DNA of 64,000 nucleotides from Pseudocolwellia sp049933045 (GCF_049933045.1 NZ_CP187926.1:372001-436000); one strand, 5' to 3'; positions 17,945 to 26,999 are shown, counted from the first letter of the stretch. Numbers and translations are program-made. Notes: generated by a model not told the origin, from the letters alone.

Positions 17945-19630
17945 TTAGGTATGAATAAGAGGTTCTATATGAACCTTTCTTTCTAAATAAAACATTTTAC
18001 TTGGACCATGTTCTCTTTTTGTTCTTTCATTGAACTCGCCAACATTAAGTTTTACGCCATGATATATACGTTCAGTGGCTTCAATATAAACTTCAGTCAT
18101 ATAGCTTTGAATATGTGCTTCAATGATTTCTTTCTCAATAAGGATCTCTCCCATTCTGTGCGCATGATATTGATAGGTTGAAACCACTTTTTTAATCATA
18201 CCTGCAGGCGCTTTGCCTTTGGGTAGCGCTTTAACTTTATTCATGGCTACTTTTAATTCTTGAGTTTTTTCAGTTTCAATTTTTAGCTGTTTTTCTATTT
18301 CACTAATTTGTTGTTTATACTCTTTAATTCTTTTATTAAAAGTAATTGTTGTTGAACTACCTGCTGTAGCGCCAACTGTGCCGGCGTGAACTGAGTTTAC
18401 CGCGTTAATATAGCCAGCAATTAATTTACCATCAGCTTTGTCTTCAGAGCCGACCCAAAGTTTATCGTTAACGTTAATTATACTGTGCATTAGTTGATTG
18501 TTTATGCGAAGAATGTTGCAGCTAATATCGGCATACTGACAGTATTTAGCGAAAATATTGCCTTGAGCATTGATATTGGCGCTCATGGTGATGTTAGATG
18601 TGGAAAGATCTTCTACTTCCTGCTTTTTACCAATGATGCCGCTCATAATTGTAATGTCGCCACCCGCTTCTAAATAAGCTGACTCGACAAAACCGCCAAC
18701 GGTTATATCGCCTTTAGCTACTACTTTCATGCCTTCACATACATCGCCATCAATAATGACACTACCTTCAAATTTTATATGACCCGTTGTAACATCAACA
18801 TTTTTTAATTTATAAACTTCATCTATCGCTATACCATTTTTGATAGAGCGGGGCAGGCCAACTAATGTTGAGATAAGAACGTTTTTATTTTTAGGACTGA
18901 TGATCGTGCCTTCACCCACAGCCATTTCAATATCTTCGCCTGGGTTAGATTCAAGAGGAACCCCTGTAACCGTGAAGCCTTTAACACCTTCGGTAAAAGG
19001 TATTATTTGAGCAAGAGGTTCGCCAACACGTACACAAATAATGTCACCTAAATCTCTCATGTCAACCGTGCCATCATCACGTTCACGTGGGCGTAATATA
19101 CGGTCTTGGGCGCATTGTACTAATAGTTTTATACGAGCATTGGAGCCATTGATGGGCGTTTTACCTTTGGCTATCACTCCTTTGAGTAATATACCTTCAG
19201 GCTCTGTAATTGAATCTTGAGCAAGGCGAATGAGTCCTTCTTTACTAAAACCTTTTTTGATCCCTGCTGCTTGTGCGGTATTTAAAACTTCTTTAGCGGT
19301 GAGGTTCTTTCCGCCTAATGCTGTGGTGATTTCAGCTGTTGCTGACATTTCATCATCATCGATTTTTATTTCGATAGTTGCATCTTTTCGTTCGAGTACT
19401 TGATAACGGATTTCTCGACCTGTGTTATCTTTTTTGAGAGGCTTTAAAACACTATTGAGTTCGGCAATAGCATTTCTAATATTACTGATGTTTAGCTCTA
19501 AATGACTGTATTCGGAAGTCTCAATTAAACTTTGAATAGCTGCTTCATTAATGATCTTGTCATTTTTTATTGGCTGTAAAACCAAGTCGATATTGTTTTT
19601 CTTATTTTCAACCAAGTTTGCTTGAGTCAC
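17945..19630 (-). CDS. FapA/DUF342 family protein
   Basis: 561-aa protein with the DUF342 (flagellar assembly protein A) architecture: an N-terminal region (to about 200) with KGKTPINGSNARIKLL, a central beta-helix of polymer-type repeats (GVKGFTVTGVPLESNPGEDIE through GDVCEGMKVVAKGDITVGGFVESAYLEAGGDITI, about 210-320) and a C-terminal coiled coil (about 430-475, EYKQQISEIEKQLKIE). In Vibrio the family member helps position the polar flagellum; no flagellar genes are seen here. A 68-aa gene lies 37 bases upstream, same strand. Confidence 0.85.
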   Translation of the reverse strand: MTQANLVENKKNNIDLVLQPIKNDKIINEAAIQSLIETSEYSHLELNISNIRNAIAELNSVLKPLKKDNTGREIRYQVLERKDATIEIKIDDDEMSATAEITTALGGKNLTAKEVLNTAQAAGIKKGFSKEGLIRLAQDSITEPEGILLKGVIAKGKTPINGSNARIKLLVQCAQDRILRPRERDDGTVDMRDLGDIICVRVGEPLAQIIPFTEGVKGFTVTGVPLESNPGEDIEMAVGEGTIISPKNKNVLISTLVGLPRSIKNGIAIDEVYKLKNVDVTTGHIKFEGSVIIDGDVCEGMKVVAKGDITVGGFVESAYLEAGGDITIMSGIIGKKQEVEDLSTSNITMSANINAQGNIFAKYCQYADISCNILRINNQLMHSIINVNDKLWVGSEDKADGKLIAGYINAVNSVHAGTVGATAGSSTTITFNKRIKEYKQQISEIEKQLKIETEKTQELKVAMNKVKALPKGKAPAGMIKKVVSTYQYHAHRMGEILIEKEIIEAHIQSYMTEVYIEATERIYHGVKLNVGEFNERTKREHGPSKMFYLERKVHIEPLIHT

Positions 19631-19667
19631 GAACTACATCCTTAATGTTCAGTCTTTATTTTATATT

Positions 19668-19874
19668 TTAAATATAATTTTCTTGATGTACCTTTATAAA
19701 TGCAGGGGTTCTTATTTTAGAGTAATCAATCTTGTATTCTTTATTGTCTAAAGCTTGCACAAATAATAAGGTTTTTTCTTCACCAAAACACTCTGAAGAG
19801 CTTATATCAATTACTTCTTGATAGACTTTTTTAGCTTCAGATTCTTTTTCTTGGTAATTCACCTTTGTATTCAC
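19668..19874 (-). CDS. Small hypothetical protein upstream of the FapA-like gene
   Basis: 68-aa acidic soluble protein (VNTKVNYQEKESEAKKVYQEVIDISSSEC...YKIDYSKIRTPAFIKVHQENYI). I chose GTG at 19874, which has AGAGG five bases upstream; a TTG one codon earlier is the only other option. No family recognised, no membrane segment. Its tight spacing to the FapA-like gene suggests an operon and perhaps a shared function. Confidence 0.6.
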   Translation of the reverse strand: MNTKVNYQEKESEAKKVYQEVIDISSSECFGEEKTLLFVQALDNKEYKIDYSKIRTPAFIKVHQENYI

Positions 19875-19877
19875 CAA

Positions 19878-20209
19878 TACCTCTGTTACTTATTATTACT
19901 ACAGGCTTTTCGCCATTAACGATAAGTAAATCAAATTTTCTGTTTTTGTGGATAATTGTATTGCGTCCACTGGTGATAAAATTCTTTTCTATCAAAATTC
20001 GCCCCTAATGTCGGTAACTGGTCTCAGTTTTATTTAATACAGGTAAAGCATAGTTTATGAAAAATTATAAGCTACTGTATTTAAAATATATTAATCACGG
20101 GAAAGAGTAACAATTTAAATACTCTAGCAGTCAATATATAAAGTTTTAATTTACTAAGCAATACATAACAAGAATATTGCTATAAATCCTATTGCTTATG
20201 TGTTTCAAG
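19878..20209. other. Gene-free stretch between cinA end and the FapA operon
   Basis: AT-rich 330 bases; it holds the promoter of the minus-strand FapA operon and must allow for the end of cinA. No repeat, RNA or good terminator seen. Confidence 0.4.
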
Positions 20210-21487
20210 TTATTTTACATACAAAGGCTTATGTGGGCTTTGTATTAAGAAACGCCTTACTAGATCTAAACATCTGGCAGCTACGGTTCGTTGGAAGTTA
20301 TTTCTCTCACCTTTCACAACAAAGTGCTGAGTATGAATGTTGCTTGAATCTCCCCAAGCTATCCAAACTGTACCTGTTGGTTTGTCAGGTGTGCCACCTG
20401 TTGGACCCGCAATACCTGAAACAGCAACAGCGATATCAGCATGACTTTTAGCTAATGCGCCTTTTGCCATCGCAATAACAGTCTCTTTACTTACCGCACC
20501 CAATTTATCTAATGTGGTTTTAGGTACTCCGATCATTTCTGTTTTCATTTCGTTTGAATAAGTAACAAAACCCGCTTCAAATATTTGAGATGAACCTGCT
20601 ATTTCGGTTATTTGACTGGCAATTAAGCCACCAGTGCAAGATTCTGCCGTTGTTATAGTAAGCTTTTTTTCTAAGAGTAGCTGATAAACACATGAGGGCA
20701 GTGAAAAACTATCGTCTTCTATTTCACCTAAAATATGATCGTTTAATAGTTCGTGAAATCTTGGCAACCACAGCGTTTTGATTTCATAGGCGGCTTTTGT
20801 ATAGCTTGTTAATTTTAACTCTAAAGTAGGGGAGTTAGCTCTATATCCAATTTCAATTTCTTTAGGTAGATCAGGAAAGTTTTCATTAATCAGCATTTGT
20901 AGCTTTGATTCGCCAATACCAAAGACTAAAAATCGGGTTGTGTGAGCGAGTTCTTGATTGGGGAGTTGGCTTTTTAATAAAGGAATGATTTCTTCATTCA
21001 GCATTATTTTTAATTCGCTAGGCACGCCTGGTGTACAAAAAATATCACAGTCATTAATATTTAAGTGTATCCCCACAGCACTGCCTGTTCGGTTATGAAT
21101 TATTTGACAATTTTTAGGTAATATCGCTTGTTTTAAATTTGCTTGATCAAGTATTAATTCGCGCTTTTCAGCCCATACCTGTAAATGCTTTATTGCTTTA
21201 GGGTTTTCTTCTAATGCTAAGTCGGCAGCTATGGCTAATGCTTCTGCGGTTAAGTCGTCTGTTGTTGGTCCTAAGCCACCATTGATAATTAGTATGTCTG
21301 CAAGTTTAGACATATGCTGTATTTCACTGATCAGTGTGGCTAAGTTGTCTGAGATAGTTACACGTCTTGAAACATCAAGACCTAACGCTTTAATCTGTTT
21401 TGCAACATAAGCTGAGTTTGTATCAATAACGTCACCGCTAACGAGTTCATTACCAGTAAGTAGTAACTGTAAATTGATAGACGACAT
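20210..21487 (-). CDS. cinA: CinA: competence/damage-inducible protein with nicotinamide-nucleotide amidase domain
   Basis: 425-aa two-domain protein. The N-terminal MoCF-like domain (1-170) shows LLTGNELVSGDVIDTNS and INGGLGPTTDDLTAEA; it hydrolyses ADP-ribose in characterised CinA. The C-terminal domain (about 265-415) shows TTAESCTGGLIASQITEIAGSS, VSGIAGPTGGTPDKPTGTVWIAWG, the signature of the PncC deamidase that salvages nicotinamide mononucleotide. Full-length CinA is about 400-430 aa, so it is intact. Monocistronic. Confidence 0.93.
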   Translation of the reverse strand: MSSINLQLLLTGNELVSGDVIDTNSAYVAKQIKALGLDVSRRVTISDNLATLISEIQHMSKLADILIINGGLGPTTDDLTAEALAIAADLALEENPKAIKHLQVWAEKRELILDQANLKQAILPKNCQIIHNRTGSAVGIHLNINDCDIFCTPGVPSELKIMLNEEIIPLLKSQLPNQELAHTTRFLVFGIGESKLQMLINENFPDLPKEIEIGYRANSPTLELKLTSYTKAAYEIKTLWLPRFHELLNDHILGEIEDDSFSLPSCVYQLLLEKKLTITTAESCTGGLIASQITEIAGSSQIFEAGFVTYSNEMKTEMIGVPKTTLDKLGAVSKETVIAMAKGALAKSHADIAVAVSGIAGPTGGTPDKPTGTVWIAWGDSSNIHTQHFVVKGERNNFQRTVAARCLDLVRRFLIQSPHKPLYVK

Positions 21488-21686
21488 AAGTTTACCTTTC
21501 TTTTATTCAAGTATTAATAGCAATAAGACATCATAAATTTTATCAAACTATATTTATACATTTTCATTAAGTTAAAGTGCCTTTAACTTTGTTTTACTCT
21601 CTTTTCTACAATATAAAATAAGAAGCAGGCAAGTGGGACTCTATTTTTTGGATGAATGTTTTGGTTATTTTAATAAACTTGTTATT

Positions 21687-21965
21687 AGGGTCTGTTGACC
21701 TTTCGAGATTGCTTTTACAGCAAGGTGTTTGATATTTAGACAAGGCTGAGTCTGTGACGTGTAGCTAGCTACTCGAACAGACGATAACGCCCTGTCTATC
21801 CAAAGTTAGGAATTTCAAACATATGCTGCCCTTTGGGTTCATTTAAAACGAATTTACTCATTGCTGTTCGCTTTTTTAATAGAATAACTATTAGACAAAG
21901 CTCACATCGCGATTAAATTCGTTTTAAAGTGAATAAAATTTAACCCTGAAAGATCAACAGACCCT
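21687..21965. mobile_element. 279-bp MITE-like element with 18-bp terminal inverted repeats and internal stems
   Basis: Left end AGGGTCTGTTGACCTTTC (21687-21704) and right end GAAAGATCAACAGACCCT (21948-21965) match at 17 of 18 positions as inverse complements. Inside, GTTTGATATTTAGACAAGGC pairs imperfectly with a stretch ending at about 21823, and TTCATTTAAAACGAATTTA (from about 21838) pairs almost perfectly with TAAATTCGTTTTAAAGTGAA (ending about 21933). No ORF. A non-autonomous transposon derivative is the likely explanation. The rest of the 586-base gap 21488-22073 holds nothing else I can recognise. Confidence 0.75.
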
Positions 21966-22073
21966 AGAATGTTTTGAAAGTCTTAGTTACATAATTGTCT
22001 ATTCATCCGTATCAAATAAGTGACTTTAACGTTAGAATAAATAAGATTAATTTGGCTTGGGAAAGTTAACATT

Positions 22074-22460
22074 TTGGCAAAAACATTTAACCGTAATTTG
22101 TTATTAGGATATTGGTATAGAGGTGACTCTGACGCTGAAGGGAACCAAATGACAGAGTTTGCGCGGATAGAGCCAGACGGTAGTTTTGAGTTTATATTTG
22201 TACAATATAACCAGGCAGGTGAGGTTGTTGAAGAAATAACTGAGCTGGGAGACTGGGGTTTAGTCGGCGATATTCACTTTACGATAACTAAAGGTGAACT
22301 CATTGATGAAGAACATTACGGTGCAGATATGACAGATGAAGAAAACTATCAAGCCTACAAAATATTAGATTTAGACCGTAACATTGTTAAATATCAACAT
22401 ATAATTACAGACGAAGTATTTATACTGAGACGTGTTGTTGATAAAATAGCTCATTGTTAA
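22074..22460 (+). CDS. Conserved hypothetical protein, 128 aa
   Basis: Soluble, strongly acidic protein rich in beta-prone aromatic residues (RNLLLGYWYRGDSDAEGNQMTEFARIEPDGSFEFIFVQYN...). The alternating WY/GxW pattern resembles a small lipocalin-like barrel, but I cannot assign a family. The start is TTG at 22074, with GGGAAAG about 10 bases upstream; no ATG lies near. It stands 127 bases ahead of the dapA-like gene in the same direction. Confidence 0.65.
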   Translation: MAKTFNRNLLLGYWYRGDSDAEGNQMTEFARIEPDGSFEFIFVQYNQAGEVVEEITELGDWGLVGDIHFTITKGELIDEEHYGADMTDEENYQAYKILDLDRNIVKYQHIITDEVFILRRVVDKIAHC

Positions 22461-22587
22461 TGAGTGTTTGGTTAAATTTTTATCGAATAGCGAATTAAAA
22501 GAATAATTTATGTAAGTGCTTTTTAAAATTGAGAAACAAGTATTTATCGCACTTTTAAAATTTTAAAACAACAATTTTGAGACAACA

Positions 22588-23496
22588 ATGAAAAGACTTA
22601 AAGACGCAAGTTTAATAACAGCAATAAAAACTCCTTATGACGCGAATGGTGAAATAGACCTAGCAACATATGACTTACTTGTGGCGAAGCAACTTGAAGC
22701 TGGAGTTGACGGTATTATTGTTGGTGGAACAACAGGTGAAGGGCATTTATTAAGCTGGGAAGAGCACTTGATGCTTATTGCTCACACAGTTAACCGTTAT
22801 GGCGATAAGCTAATTGTTGTAGGTAACACTGGTAGCAATAATACGCGTGAAGCGATTAAAGCAACGACAAACGGTTTTGCTATGGGAATGCATGCAGCAT
22901 TACAAATTAACCCATATTACGGTCGTACTTCAGAAAAAGGTGTTATTGAACATTTTAAAGCGGTATTAGATATTGGTCCTGCATTCATTTATAACGTGCC
23001 TGGTAGAACAGGACAAGATGTAACACCTGAGATGATAGAGCCATTATCAACTCACAAAAACTTTATTGGTGTGAAAGAATGTTCAGGTAATGAGCGTATA
23101 GCTCAGTATGAGAAAAAAGGCATTGCGTGTTGGTCGGGTAACGACGATGAAAGTTTTGCAGGAAGACATGAGTTTGGTTCTCATGGAGTTATCTCTGTAG
23201 CATCAAATATTATTCCTAAAGTTATGCGTAAGTTAATGGATGAACCCGATCATGAGTTAAATAAAAGCGTTACAAACTTTATGTCGTGGTTATTTTGTGA
23301 GCCTAATCCTATCGCATTAAATACGGCTTTAATGATGACTAAAGCTGTTAACCCTGTGTTTAGATTACCGTATTACGCTTTAAATCAGCAGCAACGTGAA
23401 GAAGGTTTTGCTCTGTTAAAAGAAATAGACTCAGATGAACTTGTTGGTGATAGCTTATCTTTAATGGCTGATGACGACTTTACTTATAAAGCCTAA
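22588..23496 (+). CDS. dapA: Plant-type dihydrodipicolinate synthase (DapA family)
   Basis: 302-aa Schiff-base aldolase that condenses pyruvate with aspartate semialdehyde in lysine synthesis. Catalytic residues are present: GGTTGEG with T48/T49, Y135 (IYNVPGRTG) and K163 (GVKE). Several stretches match chloroplast DHDPS from memory far better than E. coli DapA: GGTTGEGHLLSWEEHLMLI, GNTGSNNTREAI, GMHAALQINPYYGRTS, and WLFCEPNPIALNTAL. Plant enzymes are tightly feedback-inhibited by lysine, so inhibition may differ from that of E. coli. The gene is solitary; bamC and purC, usual neighbours of dapA in this group, are absent, so it may be a second copy or a specialised paralog. Confidence 0.85.
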   Translation: MKRLKDASLITAIKTPYDANGEIDLATYDLLVAKQLEAGVDGIIVGGTTGEGHLLSWEEHLMLIAHTVNRYGDKLIVVGNTGSNNTREAIKATTNGFAMGMHAALQINPYYGRTSEKGVIEHFKAVLDIGPAFIYNVPGRTGQDVTPEMIEPLSTHKNFIGVKECSGNERIAQYEKKGIACWSGNDDESFAGRHEFGSHGVISVASNIIPKVMRKLMDEPDHELNKSVTNFMSWLFCEPNPIALNTALMMTKAVNPVFRLPYYALNQQQREEGFALLKEIDSDELVGDSLSLMADDDFTYKA

Positions 23497-23576
23497 ATTT
23501 TAAAGCCATACTTTTAAAGTAGAATTTTAAATCTCATTTATTTGCATTGATTAATAAATAAGTGATTGTAGATAAT

Positions 23577-23639
23577 AAGGCTTCGTTTCTTATACTTAAC
23601 CTCAATTCGGGTTACTAAAGTATTAAAGAACGAAGCCTT
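23577..23639. other. Long hairpin between dapA-like and RluA-family genes
   Basis: AAGGCTTCG...ATACTT (23577-23597) pairs with AAGTATTAAAGAACGAAGCCTT (ending 23639), with a bulge. The loop AACCTCAATTCGGGTT is itself nearly self-complementary and resembles the ends of the AACCTGAACTC repeat family. It lies between convergent genes and may end transcription from both sides, though it lacks a strong T-tract. Confidence 0.55.
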
Positions 23640-23688
23640 AAATTTATAAAGTAGCGTTAAGCTAAAGTTAAGAATTAAATTTCTGAAC

Positions 23689-24591
23689 TTATTTAATTAA
23701 ATGCAAAGGTAATAACTCGTCAGGTAAGCGAAAGCTTTTATTCTCAAAGCTTATAGGGCAATCAAATGATAATGAAAAAGCACATAGCTGCAGATTTAAC
23801 TCCTCATTCGTTTTATCATTAAAAATCTTATCCTTTTCAATATCTCCATGTAACCTATCGCCAACAACAGGCATTTCTATACTTGCAGAATGAAGTCGTA
23901 TTTGATGTTTTCTTCCTGAATCAATAAGAACATTAATCAAAGATGTATTAAGGTCTTCATTATAAGTTAAGCAATTAAATTGGCTTTGTGCATTTTTTCC
24001 ATCAACTTGTGTCGTAATTATTTCAGGTTGAGGACGCTTCCTATGATCGCCATGGATCAAAATAAGGTAGTGTTTTTCTAAATGATGCAGTTCGAATTTT
24101 TTACTGAAAGCTTGAGCCATTTTTTTAGTATGTGCGATAACAATTAGACCTGTAGCAGCACGATCTAAGCGATGTACAATAAAAACTGCACGCTCTGGTT
24201 GTAAATGGGTTTGTGCCCAGCGTGCGATTGTACAATGGTCACTCCATTTTGAACCTTGAGATAACATGCCATAAGGCTTATACCAAATACTGTATTCACC
24301 CATATCTTCAATCAGCTTGGCTTCATTCGGTACTTGATTAAGTACATCTTGGTTATAATAAAAATGTAACTCATCACCTTTTTTTAATGCTTTTTTTATT
24401 CGACGAAAACGTTGTGTAGATTTGCCTCTTGTTAACCAAAGGGCACCTTTAGCTATAGCCTTTTTTAAGTTAGCAATGCTTATATCACAAATCGCTTCTA
24501 ACTCCACTAGGGCATTAGTTGCTTCTGATGTAATAACGATATGTTTTTCGAAAATTTGCTTGTTAGCTAAATGTTCTGTTGAAATGCTCAA
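23689..24591 (-). CDS. RluA-family pseudouridine synthase
   Basis: 300-aa enzyme that isomerises uridine in rRNA or tRNA. The RluA motif HRLDRAATGL is at 140-149, with D143 the catalytic aspartate; downstream GRKHQIRLHSA near 227-237 and GDRLHG near 245 complete the fold. An N-terminal S4-like region (about 30-75: ALWLTRGKSTQRFRRIKKALKKGDELHFYY) precedes the catalytic domain. It is not clearly RluA, RluC or RluD. Within a + strand neighbourhood it stands alone on the minus strand. Confidence 0.87.
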   Translation of the reverse strand: MSISTEHLANKQIFEKHIVITSEATNALVELEAICDISIANLKKAIAKGALWLTRGKSTQRFRRIKKALKKGDELHFYYNQDVLNQVPNEAKLIEDMGEYSIWYKPYGMLSQGSKWSDHCTIARWAQTHLQPERAVFIVHRLDRAATGLIVIAHTKKMAQAFSKKFELHHLEKHYLILIHGDHRKRPQPEIITTQVDGKNAQSQFNCLTYNEDLNTSLINVLIDSGRKHQIRLHSASIEMPVVGDRLHGDIEKDKIFNDKTNEELNLQLCAFSLSFDCPISFENKSFRLPDELLPLHLIK

Positions 24592-24758
24592 GCTAAGCCT
24601 TTAAATCGGTTTTAATAAAATAATAATGCTAGTTTACCAAACAAGACAATGACCTGTCGTATTTTTGATAGTATTATTTAATCTCAACTCGGGATAATAG
24701 GTTTTATAAATCATAGATTGATCGAGTAATACAAAACTAAAATTTATTAAGGTATAAA

Positions 24759-25100
24759 ATGGAACGTGATTTAACGCTTTTTCCTCAAGATGAGATTGGT
24801 GAATATTTGTGGGATGCAGTAAGTACAGGTAATGATCTTAGCCAAGAAAGAGAGATCGAATTTACTGTTATTTTTAAGTCTCATGAACTGGCACTTAAAT
24901 TCGGTCATTTATTATTAGAGAATAATCAAAAACTTTCATTATGTCCATTTGATGAGAATACTGATTACCCATGGGAAGTTACAGCTTACCCATTTATTAG
25001 TGCCTTGTATGAAAATATTATTGCGTATCGCCATTTGTTAACAGAAAGCTCAGCACCTTTTGAAGGTGTTTTTGATGGGTTTTATTTCCAAGTAAATTAA
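24759..25100 (+). CDS. RraB-like small acidic protein
   Basis: 113-aa acidic protein. The C-terminal part (PFISALYENIIAYRHLLTESSAPFEGVFDGFYFQVN) has the look of the RraB family, whose E. coli member binds and inhibits RNase E and ends in a YDGWGTYFE motif; the region ELALKFGHLLLENNQKLSLCPFDE fits the preceding helix and strand. The match is judged by eye, so the RNase E role is only possible. A zinc-ribbon gene follows 28 bases later in the same direction. Confidence 0.6.
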   Translation: MERDLTLFPQDEIGEYLWDAVSTGNDLSQEREIEFTVIFKSHELALKFGHLLLENNQKLSLCPFDENTDYPWEVTAYPFISALYENIIAYRHLLTESSAPFEGVFDGFYFQVN

Positions 25101-25128
25101 TAACAACTTTCCATAATTGTAGAGCCGT

Positions 25129-25344
25129 ATGATTGATATTAAGAAGTTTGATGAGATAAAGAAAACAAGTGCAAAATCTTTTAATGAACAAAAAGCATTG
25201 ATAAAGAAAGTGATGGCGGGCAGGGTTATTCAATGTAATACCTGCGGAACCACAATCAAGCTAGTTTTACCTGAACAGTCTGAATCTCCAGGTTTGTATT
25301 GTAGTAAAGGTTGTACCGATATTGCTTTAGATTTTGAGTTGTAG
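25129..25344 (+). CDS. Small zinc-ribbon protein, 71 aa
   Basis: Lysine-rich N-terminal helix (MIDIKKFDEIKKTSAKSF) followed by a four-cysteine zinc ribbon: CNTC (C36, C39) and CSKGC (C58, C62). No family name recognised. Close spacing behind the RraB-like gene suggests cotranscription. Confidence 0.65.
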   Translation: MIDIKKFDEIKKTSAKSFNEQKALIKKVMAGRVIQCNTCGTTIKLVLPEQSESPGLYCSKGCTDIALDFEL

Positions 25345-25510
25345 AAACTAAAAAGTCGTCATCGTTATGATAAAGCATTGGCCTTTACATAAATTGATAT
25401 AGATTTATAAAGCTAAGAGCTATTCAAAATATTTTAGAACTACGTCAAATCAAGCTGTTCAGTAAATCTTATATTTACTCTCCTTCGATTCCCTTCAGGT
25501 TAGTTAAATA

Positions 25511-25544
25511 AAAAGGCCTGTTACGATTAAATAACAGGCCTTAG
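25511..25544. terminator. Terminator of the DAACS symporter gene
   Basis: AAGGCCTGTTA (25513-25523) pairs with TAACAGGCCTT (25532-25542), with an A-tract upstream that becomes the T-tract for the minus strand. Confidence 0.8.
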
Positions 25545-25570
25545 TTAATGTTTGCTTTTAGTTTAAAACT

Positions 25571-26902
25571 TTAGCTGACTTTTGAATCAGCTTCTTCCTG
25601 TTCTTGTCCTGCATCCATATCATAAAAAACGTCTTCATCGAATTGCTTTTCAGACTTACCAACAATAATAGTTACCATACTATCGCCTGTCACGTTAACT
25701 GCCGTTCTAGTCATATCAAGCAGTCTATCAACACCAATAATCAGACCTATACCTTCAACAGGCAAGCCTACTTGGTTAAGTACCATAGCAAGCATTATTA
25801 GCCCTACGCCAGGTACTCCAGCAGTACCTATTGAGGCTAGCGTTGCCGTTAAGATCACAAGTAAATAATCAGTTAAAGTTAAATCAACATTAAACACTTG
25901 GGCAATAAATACAGTGGCGACACCTTGCATGATCGCAGTGCCATCCATATTAATTGTTGCGCCTAAAGGAACAGTAAAAGAGGCGATAGAGTTTTTAACG
26001 CCCATCTTTTTAGTTGTTGTTGCCATTGTTATAGGCAATGTTGCATTACTACTTGAGGTAGAGAAAGCGAATATAGCGGTATTACGCATTTTTCTAAGGA
26101 ATATTAAAGGGTTTAAACCTGTTAATAATTTAAGTAAAACAGGATAAGTAATTGTGGCGTGAAGAACTAATGCAAAAAATACCACTAGGAAGTATTGGAT
26201 CAAATTACCAAAGGTTTCTATGGATACATCAGTAAATAACCCCGCTAATAAACAGAACACACCATAGGGTGCTAAGTTCATTAAAATAGTCACTAAGCGC
26301 ATAATAACCGTGCTTAAGTCTTCAAATAAGCTAGCAATTCTTTCGCCTGGTTTACCTGAAAGAGCAATGGCTATACCAAACAATAATGCAAAAACAATCA
26401 CCTGAAGCATATTTCCATTAGCAAAGGCTGCAAATGGATTACTTGGGAACATCTGAATTATAACTTGAGCTAAAGATGGTGCTTCTCTACTTTCAAATGT
26501 GGTATTGGCTACCATGTTAACGCCTTCACCAGGATTTACTAGCAAAGCTAAGAACATAGCAAAACTTATCGCTATTGCTGTGGTTATCAAATATAAACCT
26601 ATAGCTTTGCCGCCAATACGCCCTAGTTTAGAGGTGTCTTTTAAAGAACACGTACCACAAATTAAAGAAACAAAAACTAAAGGAACAACTAACATTTGTA
26701 AGCTGGCGACAAAAACCTTACCGCCTACTTGAAATATTCCATCAACTAATAATCCTCTAAGAGAAAGATCGAAAATATAAAGAGGGATAACGAAATCAGA
26801 TTTATTGGGCATGAGCATTTGTAATATAAAGCCGAGAATAATGCCGGCAGCCATACCTATAACGATGCGAGTAGTTAAACTAGCGCTTTTTTTATTTGAC
26901 AT
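25571..26902 (-). CDS. Dicarboxylate/amino acid:cation symporter (DAACS family, GltP/DctA type)
   Basis: 443-aa inner-membrane symporter of the glutamate transporter fold. The serine-rich hairpin motif (FAFSTSSSNATLPI, about 277-290), the NMDGTAIMQG motif (about 317-326) and the GTAGVPG motif (about 362-368) are all present. Likely sodium- or proton-coupled uptake of glutamate, aspartate or C4-dicarboxylates; sequence alone does not decide. The C-terminus is unusually acidic (EDVFYDMDAGQEQEEADSK). Monocistronic. Confidence 0.92.
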   Translation of the reverse strand: MSNKKSASLTTRIVIGMAAGIILGFILQMLMPNKSDFVIPLYIFDLSLRGLLVDGIFQVGGKVFVASLQMLVVPLVFVSLICGTCSLKDTSKLGRIGGKAIGLYLITTAIAISFAMFLALLVNPGEGVNMVANTTFESREAPSLAQVIIQMFPSNPFAAFANGNMLQVIVFALLFGIAIALSGKPGERIASLFEDLSTVIMRLVTILMNLAPYGVFCLLAGLFTDVSIETFGNLIQYFLVVFFALVLHATITYPVLLKLLTGLNPLIFLRKMRNTAIFAFSTSSSNATLPITMATTTKKMGVKNSIASFTVPLGATINMDGTAIMQGVATVFIAQVFNVDLTLTDYLLVILTATLASIGTAGVPGVGLIMLAMVLNQVGLPVEGIGLIIGVDRLLDMTRTAVNVTGDSMVTIIVGKSEKQFDEDVFYDMDAGQEQEEADSKVS

Positions 26903-26958
26903 ATTTTATAAATGTTTTATTAATTAGAAGATGATTTTACTAGATTATCAGTAAATCC

Positions 26959-26999
26959 CCTTATTAAAAAGCTAACGATTGTTAGTTTTTTTAATAAGG
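26959..26999. other. Long A/T hairpin upstream of the Ig-repeat lipoprotein
   Basis: CCTTATTAAAAA...CTAAC pairs with GTTAG...TTTTTAATAAGG around GATT. It lies between two divergent genes and so is not a normal end-of-gene terminator; it could act as an attenuator or insulator. Confidence 0.5.

Noticed and set aside
17958..17976. AGGTTC/GAACCT hairpin near the FapA-like gene end
   Set aside because: Lies inside the coding region and is short; likely chance.
20200..20451. + strand ORF of 83 codons opposite the cinA end
   Set aside because: Lies within the strong cinA reading frame; no ribosome site or family features.
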